This document shows positions 45,910 through 56,678 of a stretch of 64,000 bases of DNA, piece by piece. A model generated the notes under the pieces. The model worked only from the letters and a program-made list of their open reading frames with translations. It did not search any database and had not been told where the DNA came from. The DNA lies in contig JAKCWG010000742.1 of assembly GCA_021464415.1 (NCBI GenBank), forward strand, positions 186,001 through 250,000. The letters are read 5' to 3'. The stretch comes from Lonicera japonica (lineage: Eukaryota > Streptophyta > Magnoliopsida > Dipsacales > Caprifoliaceae). Each line of letters starts with the position of its first letter. The first letter of the stretch is position 1. Both the position numbers and the translations under genes were made by a program.

Positions 45910-47353
45910 TCAATTAAATAATTCGGGATACTTGCTACGGATTTCTGTCTCTAACTCCCACGTTGCCTCCTCGGCTCCGTGATGCAACCATAAGACTTTT
46001 ACCAACGGGATGACTTTGTTTCGTAGCACTTGATCTCGGCGGTCTAGAATCTGTATCGGGCGAGTTTTGCATGTTCCATTGTTTAACACCTGGAAGTTTT
46101 CCCATTGAACAATATGGGAAGGATCATGAACGTACTGGCGTAACATCGATACATGGAAGACATTGTGAATGTTAGAAAGTTGTGGCGGCAAATCTAGACG
46201 ATATGAAACATTCCCGATATGTTCGAGAATCTCAAAAGGCCCAATGTATTGGGGATATAACTTTCCATTACTACCGAACTGTGTAACACCGAAACGAGGC
46301 TTGGTTTTCAAGAATACATGGTTACCAACTTCGAATTCTAGTGGACGACAGCGCCTATCAGCATAACTTTGTTACCGACTCTGGGCAGTAAGAATATGTT
46401 ATCGAATGGTTTTAATCTTTTTGGTAGTTTGTTCTACCAATTTCGGACCTAACAGAGTTCTTTCCCCAACTTCATATAGTATACCGGGGATATGCACGGA
46501 TGACCATAAAGGGCTTCGTAAGGCGCCATGCTTATACTAGCTTGGAAGTTATTGTTATATGCAAACTCGACTAATGGCAAATGTTCTATCTAGTTTCCTC
46601 GAAAGTCGAGGACACATGCTCTCAACATATCCTTAAGTATTTGGATAACTCGCTCGGAGTGTCCATCAATCTGTAGATGAAATGCTATACTGAAGTTTAA
46701 TTGAGTCCCTAAAGCCCTTTGAAGACTCTCCCAAAATCGAGACGTGAAACGTGGATCTCGATCTGACACAATGGTTAATGGAACCCTATGGAGCTTGACT
46801 ATCTCCCGAACATAGAGTTTTCCCAAACTCTCTATATTTTGGTTGTTTCGGATGGAAGGAAGTGAGCAGACTTCGTCAATCTATCGATAACCACCCAAAT
46901 AGTATCTTGACCCCTTAATGCCTTCGGTAATCCAGAAACAAAATCCATGGTGACATGTTCCCATTTTGATTCGGTAATGGGTAATGGTTGGAGTTGTCCT
47001 ACGGGCTTTTGGTGCTCGGCCTTCACAAGTTGACACGTCATACATTTACTTACGAAATTCGCGACATCTTTCTTCATGCCCCTCCACCAAAAGTTTCGAC
47101 ACAAGTCCCGGTACATCTTTGTACCACTGGGATGGATAAAAAATTTAGAATGGTGTGTTTGACTTAAAATTTTATTTTTAAGTTCTGGATCGTTCGGTAC
47201 TACTAGTCTATCCCGGACTCGAATCCCACCATCAGTCCCAAGTTTATACCCACCGTATTTCGCTTCCGTAGCCAAATGATCATGTATTACTTGGAATGCT
47301 TCATTTACTCGTTGTTGGATTGCCGGTTGGGCAATCATATTATACAAATAGGC
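45910..47353 (-). pseudogene. pol C-terminal part: integrase and chromodomain
   Basis: Integrase inserts the cDNA; the chromodomain targets it to marked chromatin. In order: HHCC zinc finger (THHSKFFIHPSGTKMYRD ... CMTCQLVK, about 47,030-47,160), catalytic core with D in EHVTMDFVSGLP and D in TIVSDRDPRFTSRFWESLQ, then E in HSERVIQILKDML. Finally comes GNVSYRLDLPPQLSNIHNVF and the chromodomain-like end LWLHHGAEEATWELETEIRS before TAA at 45,910. Breaks: a stop near 47,350, a frameshift near 46,830 and a TAG at about 46,587 (Trp in relatives). Confidence 0.88.
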
Positions 47354-49299
47354 TTACTTTTCATCATAATTTACCATGAAGTTGTATCGTTGTAATTCCT
47401 CCTTTAATCTCCATTCCCGACATCGCAACGCGGCTAAAGACCCCTGAGATTTCCGGCTTAAGGCATTGGCTATCACATTAGCCTTGCTCGGGTGATATTG
47501 CAGAATGAAATCATAATCTTCTAGATACTTTACCCACCGGCGTTGTCTAAGGTTTAAATCTTTTTGGGTGAAGATGTACTTCAGGCTCTTATGATCTGAG
47601 TAGATTTCGAATCTCTCGCCATATAAGTAATGGCGCCAAATCTTAAGAGCAAAGACAACCACTGCTAACTCTAGATCGTGAGTAGGATAGTTTTTCTCAT
47701 GTTGCTTGAGTTGTTGAGAATTATAAACCACAACATGCTCTTCTTGCATTAGAACACTACCCAAACCAAGCCTAGACGCATCACAGTAGATCGTATAACC
47801 CCTTCCCTGTTCGGGTAAAACAAAAACTGGAGCTGATGTAAGCCTATCTTTCAGCTCCAAGAAGGCTTTTTCACATGTCTCATCCCAAATGAACTAAACG
47901 CCCTTATGAGTTAGGCATGTCAACGATAAAGCTATGCGGGAGAAATCTTTGACAAACCGATGATAATACCCCGCCAAACCCAAGAAACTTTTGACCTCGG
48001 TGACATTTCGAGGTCTCTCCTACTTTAGGATTGTAACTACCTTCCCTGGATCTACAGAGATACTCTTCCTTGAGACGACATGTCCCAAGAATTTGACTTC
48101 TAACATCCAGAAGTCACATTTGCTAAGTTTGGCGTACAACTTATGATATCGAAGAACTTGAAGAGCTAAGCGAAGATGATTTTCATGCTCTTCATCCGAC
48201 TTAGAATAGATAAGGATATCATCTATGAAGACTACCACAAATTGGTCGAGATACGAACGATATAAACGATTCATTAGATCCATAAAAGCAGCTGGTGCAT
48301 TCGTTAACCCGAATGGCATCACCAAGAACTTATAATGCCCATATCGAGTACGAAAGGCTGTCTTTGGAATATCTTCCTCACGGATCAACATCTGGTGATA
48401 GCCCGATCGAATATTGATCTTGGAAAACCTAACGGCACCTTGCAATTGATCGAACAAATCATCGATTCGCGGCAACGGATACTTGTTCTTAATAGTGACT
48501 CGATTTAACTGACGATAATCTATACATAACCGCAAAGACCCATCTTGCTTCTTAACGAATAGTATGGGTGCACCACATGGAGACACACTGGGTCTGATAA
48601 ACCCTTTCGTAATAATTCGTCAATTTGAACCTTTAGCTTTTTTAGTTCAGCAGGAGCCATACAATACGGGGCTAAAGATATTGGTGCAGTACCCAGAACG
48701 ATGTCAATAGAGAAGTCCATCTCCTAATGTGGGGGTAGACCTAGAAGATCATCAAGAAATACATCAGAAAATTCCCTAACCACGAGAAGATCAGAGGGAC
48801 GGGAACTACCATCCTCTCGTGCTACGATACTAGCCAACCACCCAAAGTAACTTCGTTGTTCTTTGGGTTTCAGAAATGCACACGGAACAAATGACTCGGG
48901 TTCATACTGGAAGGTCAAAACTTCACTATTTGATAGTGAAATTGATACTCGACGTCTAGAGTAATCAATTACCACATAAAAAGTGGTTAACCAATCCATA
49001 CCCAGTATAAGATCATAATCTCCTGTATCAAGGACAATAAGATCCAACTCTACCGAGGACTCCCCAAAACTCAAGGAGTAGTTCCTACGAACAGATCCCA
49101 ACCGAATTCTATTTCCCGTGGGTGTACCAACCCATAAGGGTATATTCAATAATTCAATACACAATCCCAATCTATTAACCAACGCACGTGAAATAAAGTA
49201 ATGGGAGTCACTAGTATCAAATAAAACTTTAACCCAGGTACTAAAGAACAAGATAGTACCTTCCATTACTTTAACATCTGCCTTCTTTGACTGTGTCAA
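47354..49299 (-). pseudogene. pol N-terminal part: protease, reverse transcriptase, RNase H
   Basis: Protease lies at 48,724-49,299; its active site reads VLFDTSDSHYFIS where relatives have DTGA, so the catalytic Gly is replaced. RT lies at about 48,020-48,720: [35 protein letters not shown] and the catalytic [11 protein letters not shown] are all present, with a frameshift near 48,600 just before them. RNase H lies at 47,354-47,880: [54 protein letters not shown]. Two TAG stops lie in the 47,880-48,020 linker. Confidence 0.9.
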
Positions 49300-49356
49300 C
49301 GTGTAGTCCCGACCCTGAGTTCTGCCACCACCCCGAGGGTATGAGCTTCCACCTCC

Positions 49357-50361
49357 TCAAGACCCACTCTGATTCTGCCCATGGCCCTGGCCACCTTGGT
49401 AACTAGAAAAGGATTGGCCCCCACCGCTCGTACGGGTCGAGCCCTGAAACTGTGGCTGACTATAAAAAGACTGGGACACCTGTTGACCTATATTAGGGCA
49501 ATCTCTACGTAGATGTCCTGGTTGACCGCACCCAAAACAGATCCTCTCCCTAGGTCCCTGACCTTCAGAACTAGTCCCAAAAAACTGACCTCTCCCAGCG
49601 CTGCCACTAAACGACCCTAAATCGCCCCTGGACATCTTTCCCGAACCACCTGCTCTCCTTCCATCAGAACCTCTCTTCTTATCAAGAAACATACTAGCAT
49701 CTATCCTCTCTTGTTCCACCTTCATCTCCATTCTCACGGCTTCAGCAACACTGACATGATTCAATTGATACACCTTCTCTCGAATAGAAGGTTTTAATCC
49801 CTTCAAGAACAATCGTATCTTTTCCTCGGGGTCATTATCTAGACTCCTATCAAAATGACTCAGAACTTCAAACTTTATCTCGTACTTTGCCACAGACAAG
49901 TTCCCTTGAATCAGGGAACGAAACTCATTTCTCTTCAGACTGCGGTGAATGGATGAAAAATAACGTTTCAAAAATAATTGGGTAAATTGCTTCCAGGAGG
50001 TAGGAGCGTCCGCCCTCCTGGACACATTCCTCCACTAGATACCAGCTTGATCAACCAGCTAGTAGGTCCCCAAATTGAGCTTCAAGTCATCGGGTAAAGT
50101 CATAACTTCAAACGCTCTCTCGATTTGATTGAGCTAAGACTCTGTCGCATCGGGACCAGACGTCTGGTTGAACTTAGGTGGGGCTAGCTTTCTGAACTTC
50201 TTTAAGGCCACCATAGCCCTATTCTCTTGGACTTTATCCTGGGGCAGCTCAGTATGTCCTAGCACGTTGGCCAACTCTCGGGCCATTGCACGTATAGCAT
50301 CTACTGACTCCTCGGAGGTGAAACTCTCATGGATGCCATTGTGATTTGGTGAAGTTGTCAT
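49357..50361 (-). pseudogene. gag of the Tekay-like element
   Basis: The start is ATG 50,361 (MTTSPNHNGIHESFTSEESV). The capsid domain includes APPKFNQTSGPDATES, then SWKQFTQLFLKRYFSSIHRS and FLKGLKPSIREKVYQLNHVS. A CCHC zinc knuckle (CFGCGQPGHLRRDC, about 49,500-49,540) precedes a Gln/Ser/Gly-rich tail. Three in-frame stops (50,134, 50,059 and 50,035) sit within 35 codons, at positions where relatives mostly have Trp or Gln; the rest is open. Confidence 0.9.
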
Positions 50362-50478
50362 TCTATATGAAAACAAGAAGAGAAATGTCATGATAACCCA
50401 ATATACGTTAACAAGACAGTAATCTATCATAATATGTCACAAATTTCGTCCCACAACCTAAGTAATCGCAAAACATAT

Positions 50479-50490
50479 GCTCTGATACTA
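50479..50490 (-). promoter_or_regulatory. Primer-binding site (initiator tRNA-Met type)
   Basis: On the minus strand TTTAGTATCAGAGC lies 3 bp inside the 5' LTR. TGGTATCAGAGC is the canonical initiator-Met primer site; here one G has become A. Confidence 0.8.
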
Positions 50491-50493
50491 AAC

Positions 50494-52685
50494 TGTAACA
50501 ACCCCGCCTTAACTGTACAGGATAACACCTGTAAATTAAGACCTGGAGAGTCACTAACCCATCTTAATAGGACTAAGACAGGCGTATAAGAAGAATATAG
50601 ATCAACAACAACATATAAAACAAGCAATGACAAGCATTGGGTGCAAAAATAATACTATAACTAATAAACATGCATCATAGATATACATGGTATGCATTAT
50701 ATTAACAACAAAAATAGATAGACAGTCCTCAGGCTAGCCATGGCTTCCCGGACTAGCACATCTACTACAAAAATGAACCGTAGTATCAGATCCTTCTACT
50801 TCGTCCCCAAACCCATCGTCTCTTTGTCCCCTTGGGACTTATGAGTACCTGAAATAGTTTAAACAAATGGGGTGAGCTATACGCTTAGTAGGGTAAGTAG
50901 TCACATACAAAACATAATTCAGTTTAAAACCATATGTTCATTTTATAATGCATGCATATGGCAATACAAGTTACCTCCTTTGTGTCAACCTTAGAGCCAC
51001 GTAGCCAGAATATATCCATACTGAACTGGAGTATAGCAAGGGCCTGACCGCCCGAGAGAAAATCTGACAATGGTCATAAATTAGCCCACCGGCCCCAGAG
51101 TATATCAATCGATCATAATCAATTTGGACCACATGTCCACTAATAGTAAGATAATCACAGAACCATCAGTGCCTTACCATTGTCTAGATTTTCGGGGTAC
51201 ACACCGTTGGCTCTAGACAGCCGACGCGTTGTTGTCCTCCGGAGGTTTAAGAATTTTTAACCCAAGAGCACCAGGCCGTACTTATTTTCCATCTCGGTAG
51301 GCACATATCAATACATCATCCCTTCACAATCGGAGGGCCACAGTAGAATCATATACGGGTCTATATCACATTCAGAATAAGATCATAACAAGTTTTCATC
51401 ATCATAATAATCATCAAGAGAAATACGCCCATATGTCAAGCCATAAGAATGATCCACATATGCCGAGAATCCTTCAAGTATTCGGTTAACACTATAATAA
51501 TATGCATGATATGCAAAACATGTTATTTCATGGATACTAAGCAATTTATGCCATATCCACTCCCATAACTCTCGCATCATATCCCTTGGTATGTAAAAGT
51601 CGTCAATAACCCAGTTTATCCGTAAACAGCATTTACAGCACCAAACGATACCACATATAGTTCAAATAACACTTATTAGCAAGTGCATATGGCATATCTT
51701 GCATCAAATCGAGCATCACAATTTTATAAGTCATAAAAATAGCATGAACATTTTAATATTCAAGTTTCTCAAGCAATTAATAATCATGAACAACGATTAT
51801 TGACTAGAAAAAAATATATTATCTAATTTTGAAAGCCATAGAACCCCTACCTCGTGTTTATTAACAGTATAAAAGGAAGAAAGAAGAAAATCTAAGCTCT
51901 CCCAAAGGAATCCCAAAGAGTAAGATGATGGATAGTGAAGTTAAAGATAATTCGGATGATTTTGAGCTTTTATTTCAGATTGATGTTGAAAAATGAGTAA
52001 GAATCCTTCAAAGAACCACCTTTATCTCTCTCTAGAGTCCACAACTTGATCGGAGTGAGTTTAGTTCGAGTTTTATGTGTTATGGTGATAAATGGGGTTA
52101 AAACTCTAGAAAATTCCACATCCAGGACTCTAAGATCGATCTCGAACCTCCCAAGATCGATTTTGGGAGCTTTCAGCCAAAGATGATTTTACAACACTGA
52201 CCACTGTTGGTATTTTGGTCATAACTCCTTACTCGAAACTCGAATTTGGGTGATCTTTATGTCAACGGAAAGATAATTCAAAGATATACAACTTCCTAAG
52301 AGGAAGTTTATCCAAATTATGGATAGATTATTCCCAAAATTTCAACGAAGACAGCGCACTGCCTGAGGTTACCGAATGACCAGAATTTAACGATGGGCCT
52401 AATTTGCGCCCTGTTTTGACCCACAAGGAGTACGAATTAGCTTTCGGTTAAAACACAAAATTTGTAGAATGATACAAATATTAGATACACGCACGAACAG
52501 AATTTTAATCGAATAAGTAACGAAAAAATTACGATAGCTCAAAGTTAGCTAGAATTCACAAATCGCAAAGAACCGAAACTTCCTATTTAACAACCGAAAT
52601 CGATTCAGACCACCCGAATCACCAAACGATCATTCATATGTGTATAAAGGAGCTAATATAATATAATTAAATATAGGATGTTACA
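50494..52685 (-). repeat. 5' LTR of the Tekay-like element (2,192 bp)
   Basis: Starts (+ orientation) TGTAACAACCCCGCCTTAAC and ends ...ATATAGGATGTTACA. It is collinear with the 3' LTR apart from the missing 70-bp repeat copy and scattered substitutions. Confidence 0.93.
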
Positions 52686-54370
52686 GCAAGTGCTTCCACC
52701 TTGTTTTGCTTTAAAATTATTATACATATGTCTGAAACAATGCCTATGTGGGCTTTTAGGGAACACATCCTTAACAGCTTCCAATAAACCTTTGCATCTA
52801 TCTGACATAAATGTAATTGTTTCCTTGTGTTGCATCAAGTGAAGTTTTAGAATTTAAAGGAATTGGGACCATGAATCATAGGTTTCCCACCTTGTCATAT
52901 ACATGGCCACTAAAAATAGGCCATTGTTCCCATCTAAGGAAATTGTTGATGATACTGCCCCCTATATTTACCTTTCAAAAATGCCCTTATTAAGGCCAAT
53001 CAATGGCATGTAGCCATGCACAAAACCATCCAAAAATGCTTTGAATGCAATACAACAACCAACAATTTTTTTGTCAACTGGATTTCTTAACCATTCTGCC
53101 ACACTACCTGGATTTTTCTCAAGTATCTGGCTACACATTTATGGGCATATTCTATAACTTTCATCATACTTCTCATAAATGTTCTCATGACATTTCACCC
53201 TAGCATTATATGCTGTATTATAGCTTATTTTCACCCTATGTTTGCTCCAAATCTTTGCTATTGCATCTCTAGGTTTAAAGAACTTATGGCTTATAATGTC
53301 CTTCTCTATCTCATGAGCCATAAACCTAGCATCAGCCATGGTGTTTCTACATCTATCATCATTCCTGCAACTGTGCTGACCCACATACTTCCTTACCCTA
53401 GCAGTGTGCTCATGGGGAACCTTCCTCACTAAAATTCTCCACTTACAAGTTACAACTTTACATCTAAAATCTATTTGTAACTTATTGTTTTTCCTTTGCT
53501 TATACTCAAATTTTACATAGCAAATCTCCTCAAGAAATTCCTATAATACTACATTGTATTCCACTCTATTTTCTCAGTAATCTCCACCTCACTATTATGG
53601 TCAATTTCACTATCACCTCCATACATATTTTCAGTTCTATTAGCAAAATTTTTAAAATCATTCATCTCCCAATCACTACTACCCTCAAGACTTACTTGTT
53701 CATTACTACTACCCTCAAGACTTACTTGTTCATCACTACTCTCATCACTGCCATTATTAGAAGTAATATCCTCACTATCATCACCATTACCTATATTACC
53801 CTTATCAGCCTCATCCTTAGCTTCATATCTATCCCAGTCCCATGGCTCAAATTCACTATTTTGCCTATCACTATCACTATAAACCACATTATGATAATCA
53901 TCTTCTACATTTAGATCATTAATTCCTAATATTGGTTATAGTTCATTTAATGGAATATGAATCCCAAGTGTACTACCCTTATAATCATATGGACCACTAT
54001 TATTCATAGAGGATTGACTATCAGAGAAACCCAGATTAGGCAACCCACATATCACGGGCAAATACACATCTGTCTTATCCATTAACCATTTCCCTTTCCT
54101 ATTCTCAATTGGATCAGTTTGTAGTGGTTCAGTTTTAATTAATTTAGGTTGAAGTGGTTCTGGTTCAATTGGATCACTAAAATCAGGTTCATCATGGCTG
54201 CGTGCTATAGGTTTTTATGTGGTACAACTAAAATGTAGTTTAAATTTGCCCATAAGTCTGGGTGATCTTCTGATGACTGAGGGCTTGGGAGCTTGTTTTC
54301 TTGGAGTTTTAAAAGGTGCATTAGGTTTTCCAATTATCCTAAAAAACACAATGCATAGATTCATTGTATT
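52686..54370 (-). pseudogene. MULE transposase (mudrA-like), N-terminal half
   Basis: The order on the minus strand is as follows. A basic start segment (KTPRKQAPKPSVIRRSPRL, about 54,250-54,310). An acidic region with the tandem repeat EQVSLEGSS (about 53,690-53,730). The MuDR DNA-binding domain (DFRCKVVTCKWRILVRK, about 53,425-53,470, then ARVRKYVGQHSC and KIWSKHRVKISYNTAYNARV). Then the MULE DDE domain (FKAFLDGFVHGYMPLIGL, about 52,990-53,045; RAFLKGKYRGQ; ITFMSDRCKGLLEAVKDVFP; HCFRHMYNNFKAKQGGSTC). The first catalytic Asp codon of the GLDG-type motif appears changed to Asn and lies beside a frameshift. The frame is broken by the retrotransposon at 52,685. Confidence 0.85.
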
Positions 54371-55158
54371 CGGTTTACATGAATCGTAGTAAACATATAA
54401 CATTAACATATTAGTCAAATTCATGTAAACAGACAAAACCTTAATTTTTGGAACCACATGCTTCAGTTTATTAAACATATGGGACTGAAAGCATTGATAT
54501 AAATGTATATAGCAGTAATAAACCCTACATAAAGCCTTTATTCCCGCAGAATCAAAGAGAAACATATAATAAACCCTACATTTGAATAGAAACATCGAAG
54601 AAACCATGAATATTCAACATATATTATAATAAACATATATATTATACTAATAAACCCTAATAGACATAAACATATAATAAACATATATATATTATACAAA
54701 TAAACCCTAACTAATAAACACAAACGTACCAGTTTATGAAGCATGATTTTTCGCACCAAGAAGAGATGAAAACCCCAAATTTCTACGAAGAATTGCAAAA
54801 CAACACTGCGACGAAGGCTTAAGGAATGATTTCCGTAACCTATTTTAGGGTTTAATTGAAGGTTTAATGACTTAGGGAAAGAAAAAACTAGGGTTTTCTC
54901 TCTCTAACTCTCAATTGTGTTTTTTAAAATATGATCGCCTTTTTTTATGTTTCTTCACTCGACAAAATATTAGAGGGTCAATTTAGGAAGAACACCTAAT
55001 TATTTGTATTGAGCTAACGGAGGTGAATGGTGAACTAACAAAATAGTTATTAAAATACATATTAAATTGAAATTGGGTACCAAATTACCAATATGTAAAA
55101 CTTGGGGTACCAAAATACCATTATTATAAAAGTTTGGGTACCAAAGTACAAATGGCCC
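54371..55158. other. MULE right subterminal region
   Basis: Non-coding with AT repeats (about 54,600-54,720). It is followed by the terminal inverted repeat with multiple GGTACC-containing repeats (GGGTACCAAATTACCAAT, GGGGTACCAAAATACC, GGGTACCAAAGTAC at 55,067-55,150). Confidence 0.7.
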
Positions 55159-55167
55159 AAATATTAT
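55159..55167. repeat. Right 9-bp target duplication of the MULE
   Basis: AAATATTAT; see 41,306-41,314. Confidence 0.8.
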
Positions 55168-55842
55168 TCTTATATTAACATATCTCTTGCATTAAATGTA
55201 GACAGTGGGGCAGGTGAGACCGGGCAGGCAGCAGGGCAAGTTAGCATTTATTGATTGTGGTGCACGATGCTCATGTCTCGGTACACGCAAAAGAAACAAT
55301 TAAGATATGATATAAATAAACTCTCATAAATCAAAATTAGCTCCAAATGAAATGCCTTTAAATCAAAATTAACGTTTTTAAAAATAAACTAGTTGATGAC
55401 CGGTGCGATTCATGGATGTTAAATAAATATGTAATTTTAATAGCATTTATTTTAATAATTTTATTAAATAATTGACTTAAATATGTTCTGTACGAAAAAT
55501 AAAATAAAGATTACCACTGTTTAAAGTTAATTTTACAACATTTACTTTGTTATTTTCGAAAAAATATTAATTTTGATCTAAAATTGTTGATAATACAACT
55601 CATTTGCTATGATAATTTGAAAATAAGACTATTAGTTTTAACAAATTTTTAAAAAATAATATAATAAATGATGCTACTTTATGTATTATAATAATAATGG
55701 TTATTTTATTATGCATTGAGAATATAAAAAAATCAATTAATAAGTAATTAATATTATTACAATTGAGAATATAAGATAAATAATTAAAATATCTATAGTA
55801 TATAGTATAGATAATAATTATAATAAATAATATAATTATTTA
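55168..55842. repeat. Tandem array unit 3, right part
   Basis: It resumes with TCTTATATTAACATATCTCT and GGGGCAGGTGAG and follows units 1 and 2, including the Helitron-like end ACTAGTTGATGACCGGTGCG at 55,389. It stops at ...ATAATTATTTA, just before the minisatellite of the other units would begin. Confidence 0.85.
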
Positions 55843-56678
55843 CTAAAGTGAATAATTAATTATTTATTAAAGCATGGTATTAAGTATGTTATTTATTGCC
55901 TAATTAACTAGTGAATAATTAAAGTGATACTGGTTAAATTCAAAATAAAAGATACATTGATACTTTACTTTTCCTATTTTATATATATACTAGTTAATGC
56001 CCGTACCTATGATACAATTCAATTTTACCTATATATAATTAGTGACACTATCTAAAATTCTATTGATGATTTTTTTTATATATGTAATTACTCGTAATTT
56101 TAATATATTTTTTTATCTTTTATAAAAAGTTCTTATTCTAATTTAGCTATTTTGTAGATAATTTAATTTTAACATTATCCCGAAAAAGTAGTAATATACT
56201 CTTAATTTAAGAGTTAAAGGAATTAAAATTTTCCATATTGCACTAATTTTAAGTTTTCATCTTAACCACATTTTAAAAATGTAATTGTATGCATATTATT
56301 CAAATAGTGGTAGAATAAATTAAGTCCGTCTAATTTCACTTTCATTACAATTAGGAATGGGAAATGGCTTAATTTGACGGGTTTTCGACTAAACAAACCT
56401 CAATATAAGGTAGACTCTTTCTTTTTTCTTTACAATCCGAAAAAATATGAGTTTTAAATGGCTTAAGTTCGAGCTCACATAAATTGTATCCATTTGACTC
56501 AATCTTTGCTATAATATAATATTTTTTCTTTAAATACGCTTATGATACAATATAATTACAACGATCGAAGTTAGGAAGAGTAAGTTAATATTTATACATA
56601 TTACCGTAAACATGGCAGATGTTTTTTTAAATAAATATACTTTTAGTCAAGTTTAGTTTCAAGTAACTATATTTTTAG
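55843..56678. other. Intergenic AT-rich DNA with a Helitron-like terminus
   Basis: ACTAGTTAATGCCCGTACC at 55,989 resembles a reverse-oriented Helitron 3' end; the hairpin is weak. Otherwise nothing is supported. Confidence 0.35.

Larger units (their letters stand above)
43587..52685 (-). mobile_element. Tekay-like chromodomain Ty3/gypsy retrotransposon inserted in the MULE transposase
   Basis: This is a complete structure in minus orientation: LTRs at both ends (TGTAACA...TGT(C/T)ACA in + orientation), primer site, gag, protease, RT, RNase H, integrase with C-terminal chromodomain-like block, and polypurine tract. Target duplications are ACAAG (43,582-43,586) and GCAAG (52,686-52,690), 4 of 5 alike. 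LTR length of about 2.2 kb, an initiator-Met-type primer site and the domain order fit the Tekay/Del group. Coding is broken by nonsense codons and a few frameshifts. Confidence 0.92.
41315..55158 (-). mobile_element. MuDR-like element (MULE) interrupted by a gypsy retrotransposon
   Basis: The ends are GGGTAATTTGGTACCAATTT on the left and, reverse-complemented, GGGCCATTTGTACTTTGGTA on the right. From 41,317 inwards the left end matches the right end starting about 70 bp inside (GGTAATTTGGTACCCAATTT ... TATTTTGTTAGTTCACCATT), so the left terminus lost about 70 bp of its inverted repeat. Flanks are 9-bp duplications. It carries a minus-strand mudrA-like transposase and a + strand zinc-knuckle ORF. 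The length without the retrotransposon is about 4.75 kb. Confidence 0.9.

Noticed and set aside
43587..52685. Two separate retrotransposons rather than one
   Set aside because: One primer site, one polypurine tract, one set of gag-pol domains in order, and LTRs that align end to end support a single insertion with near-matching 5-bp target duplications.
53187..53914. + strand ORFs of 81 and 105 codons opposite the MULE transposase
   Set aside because: Antisense shadows of the DNA-binding and acidic regions of the transposase.
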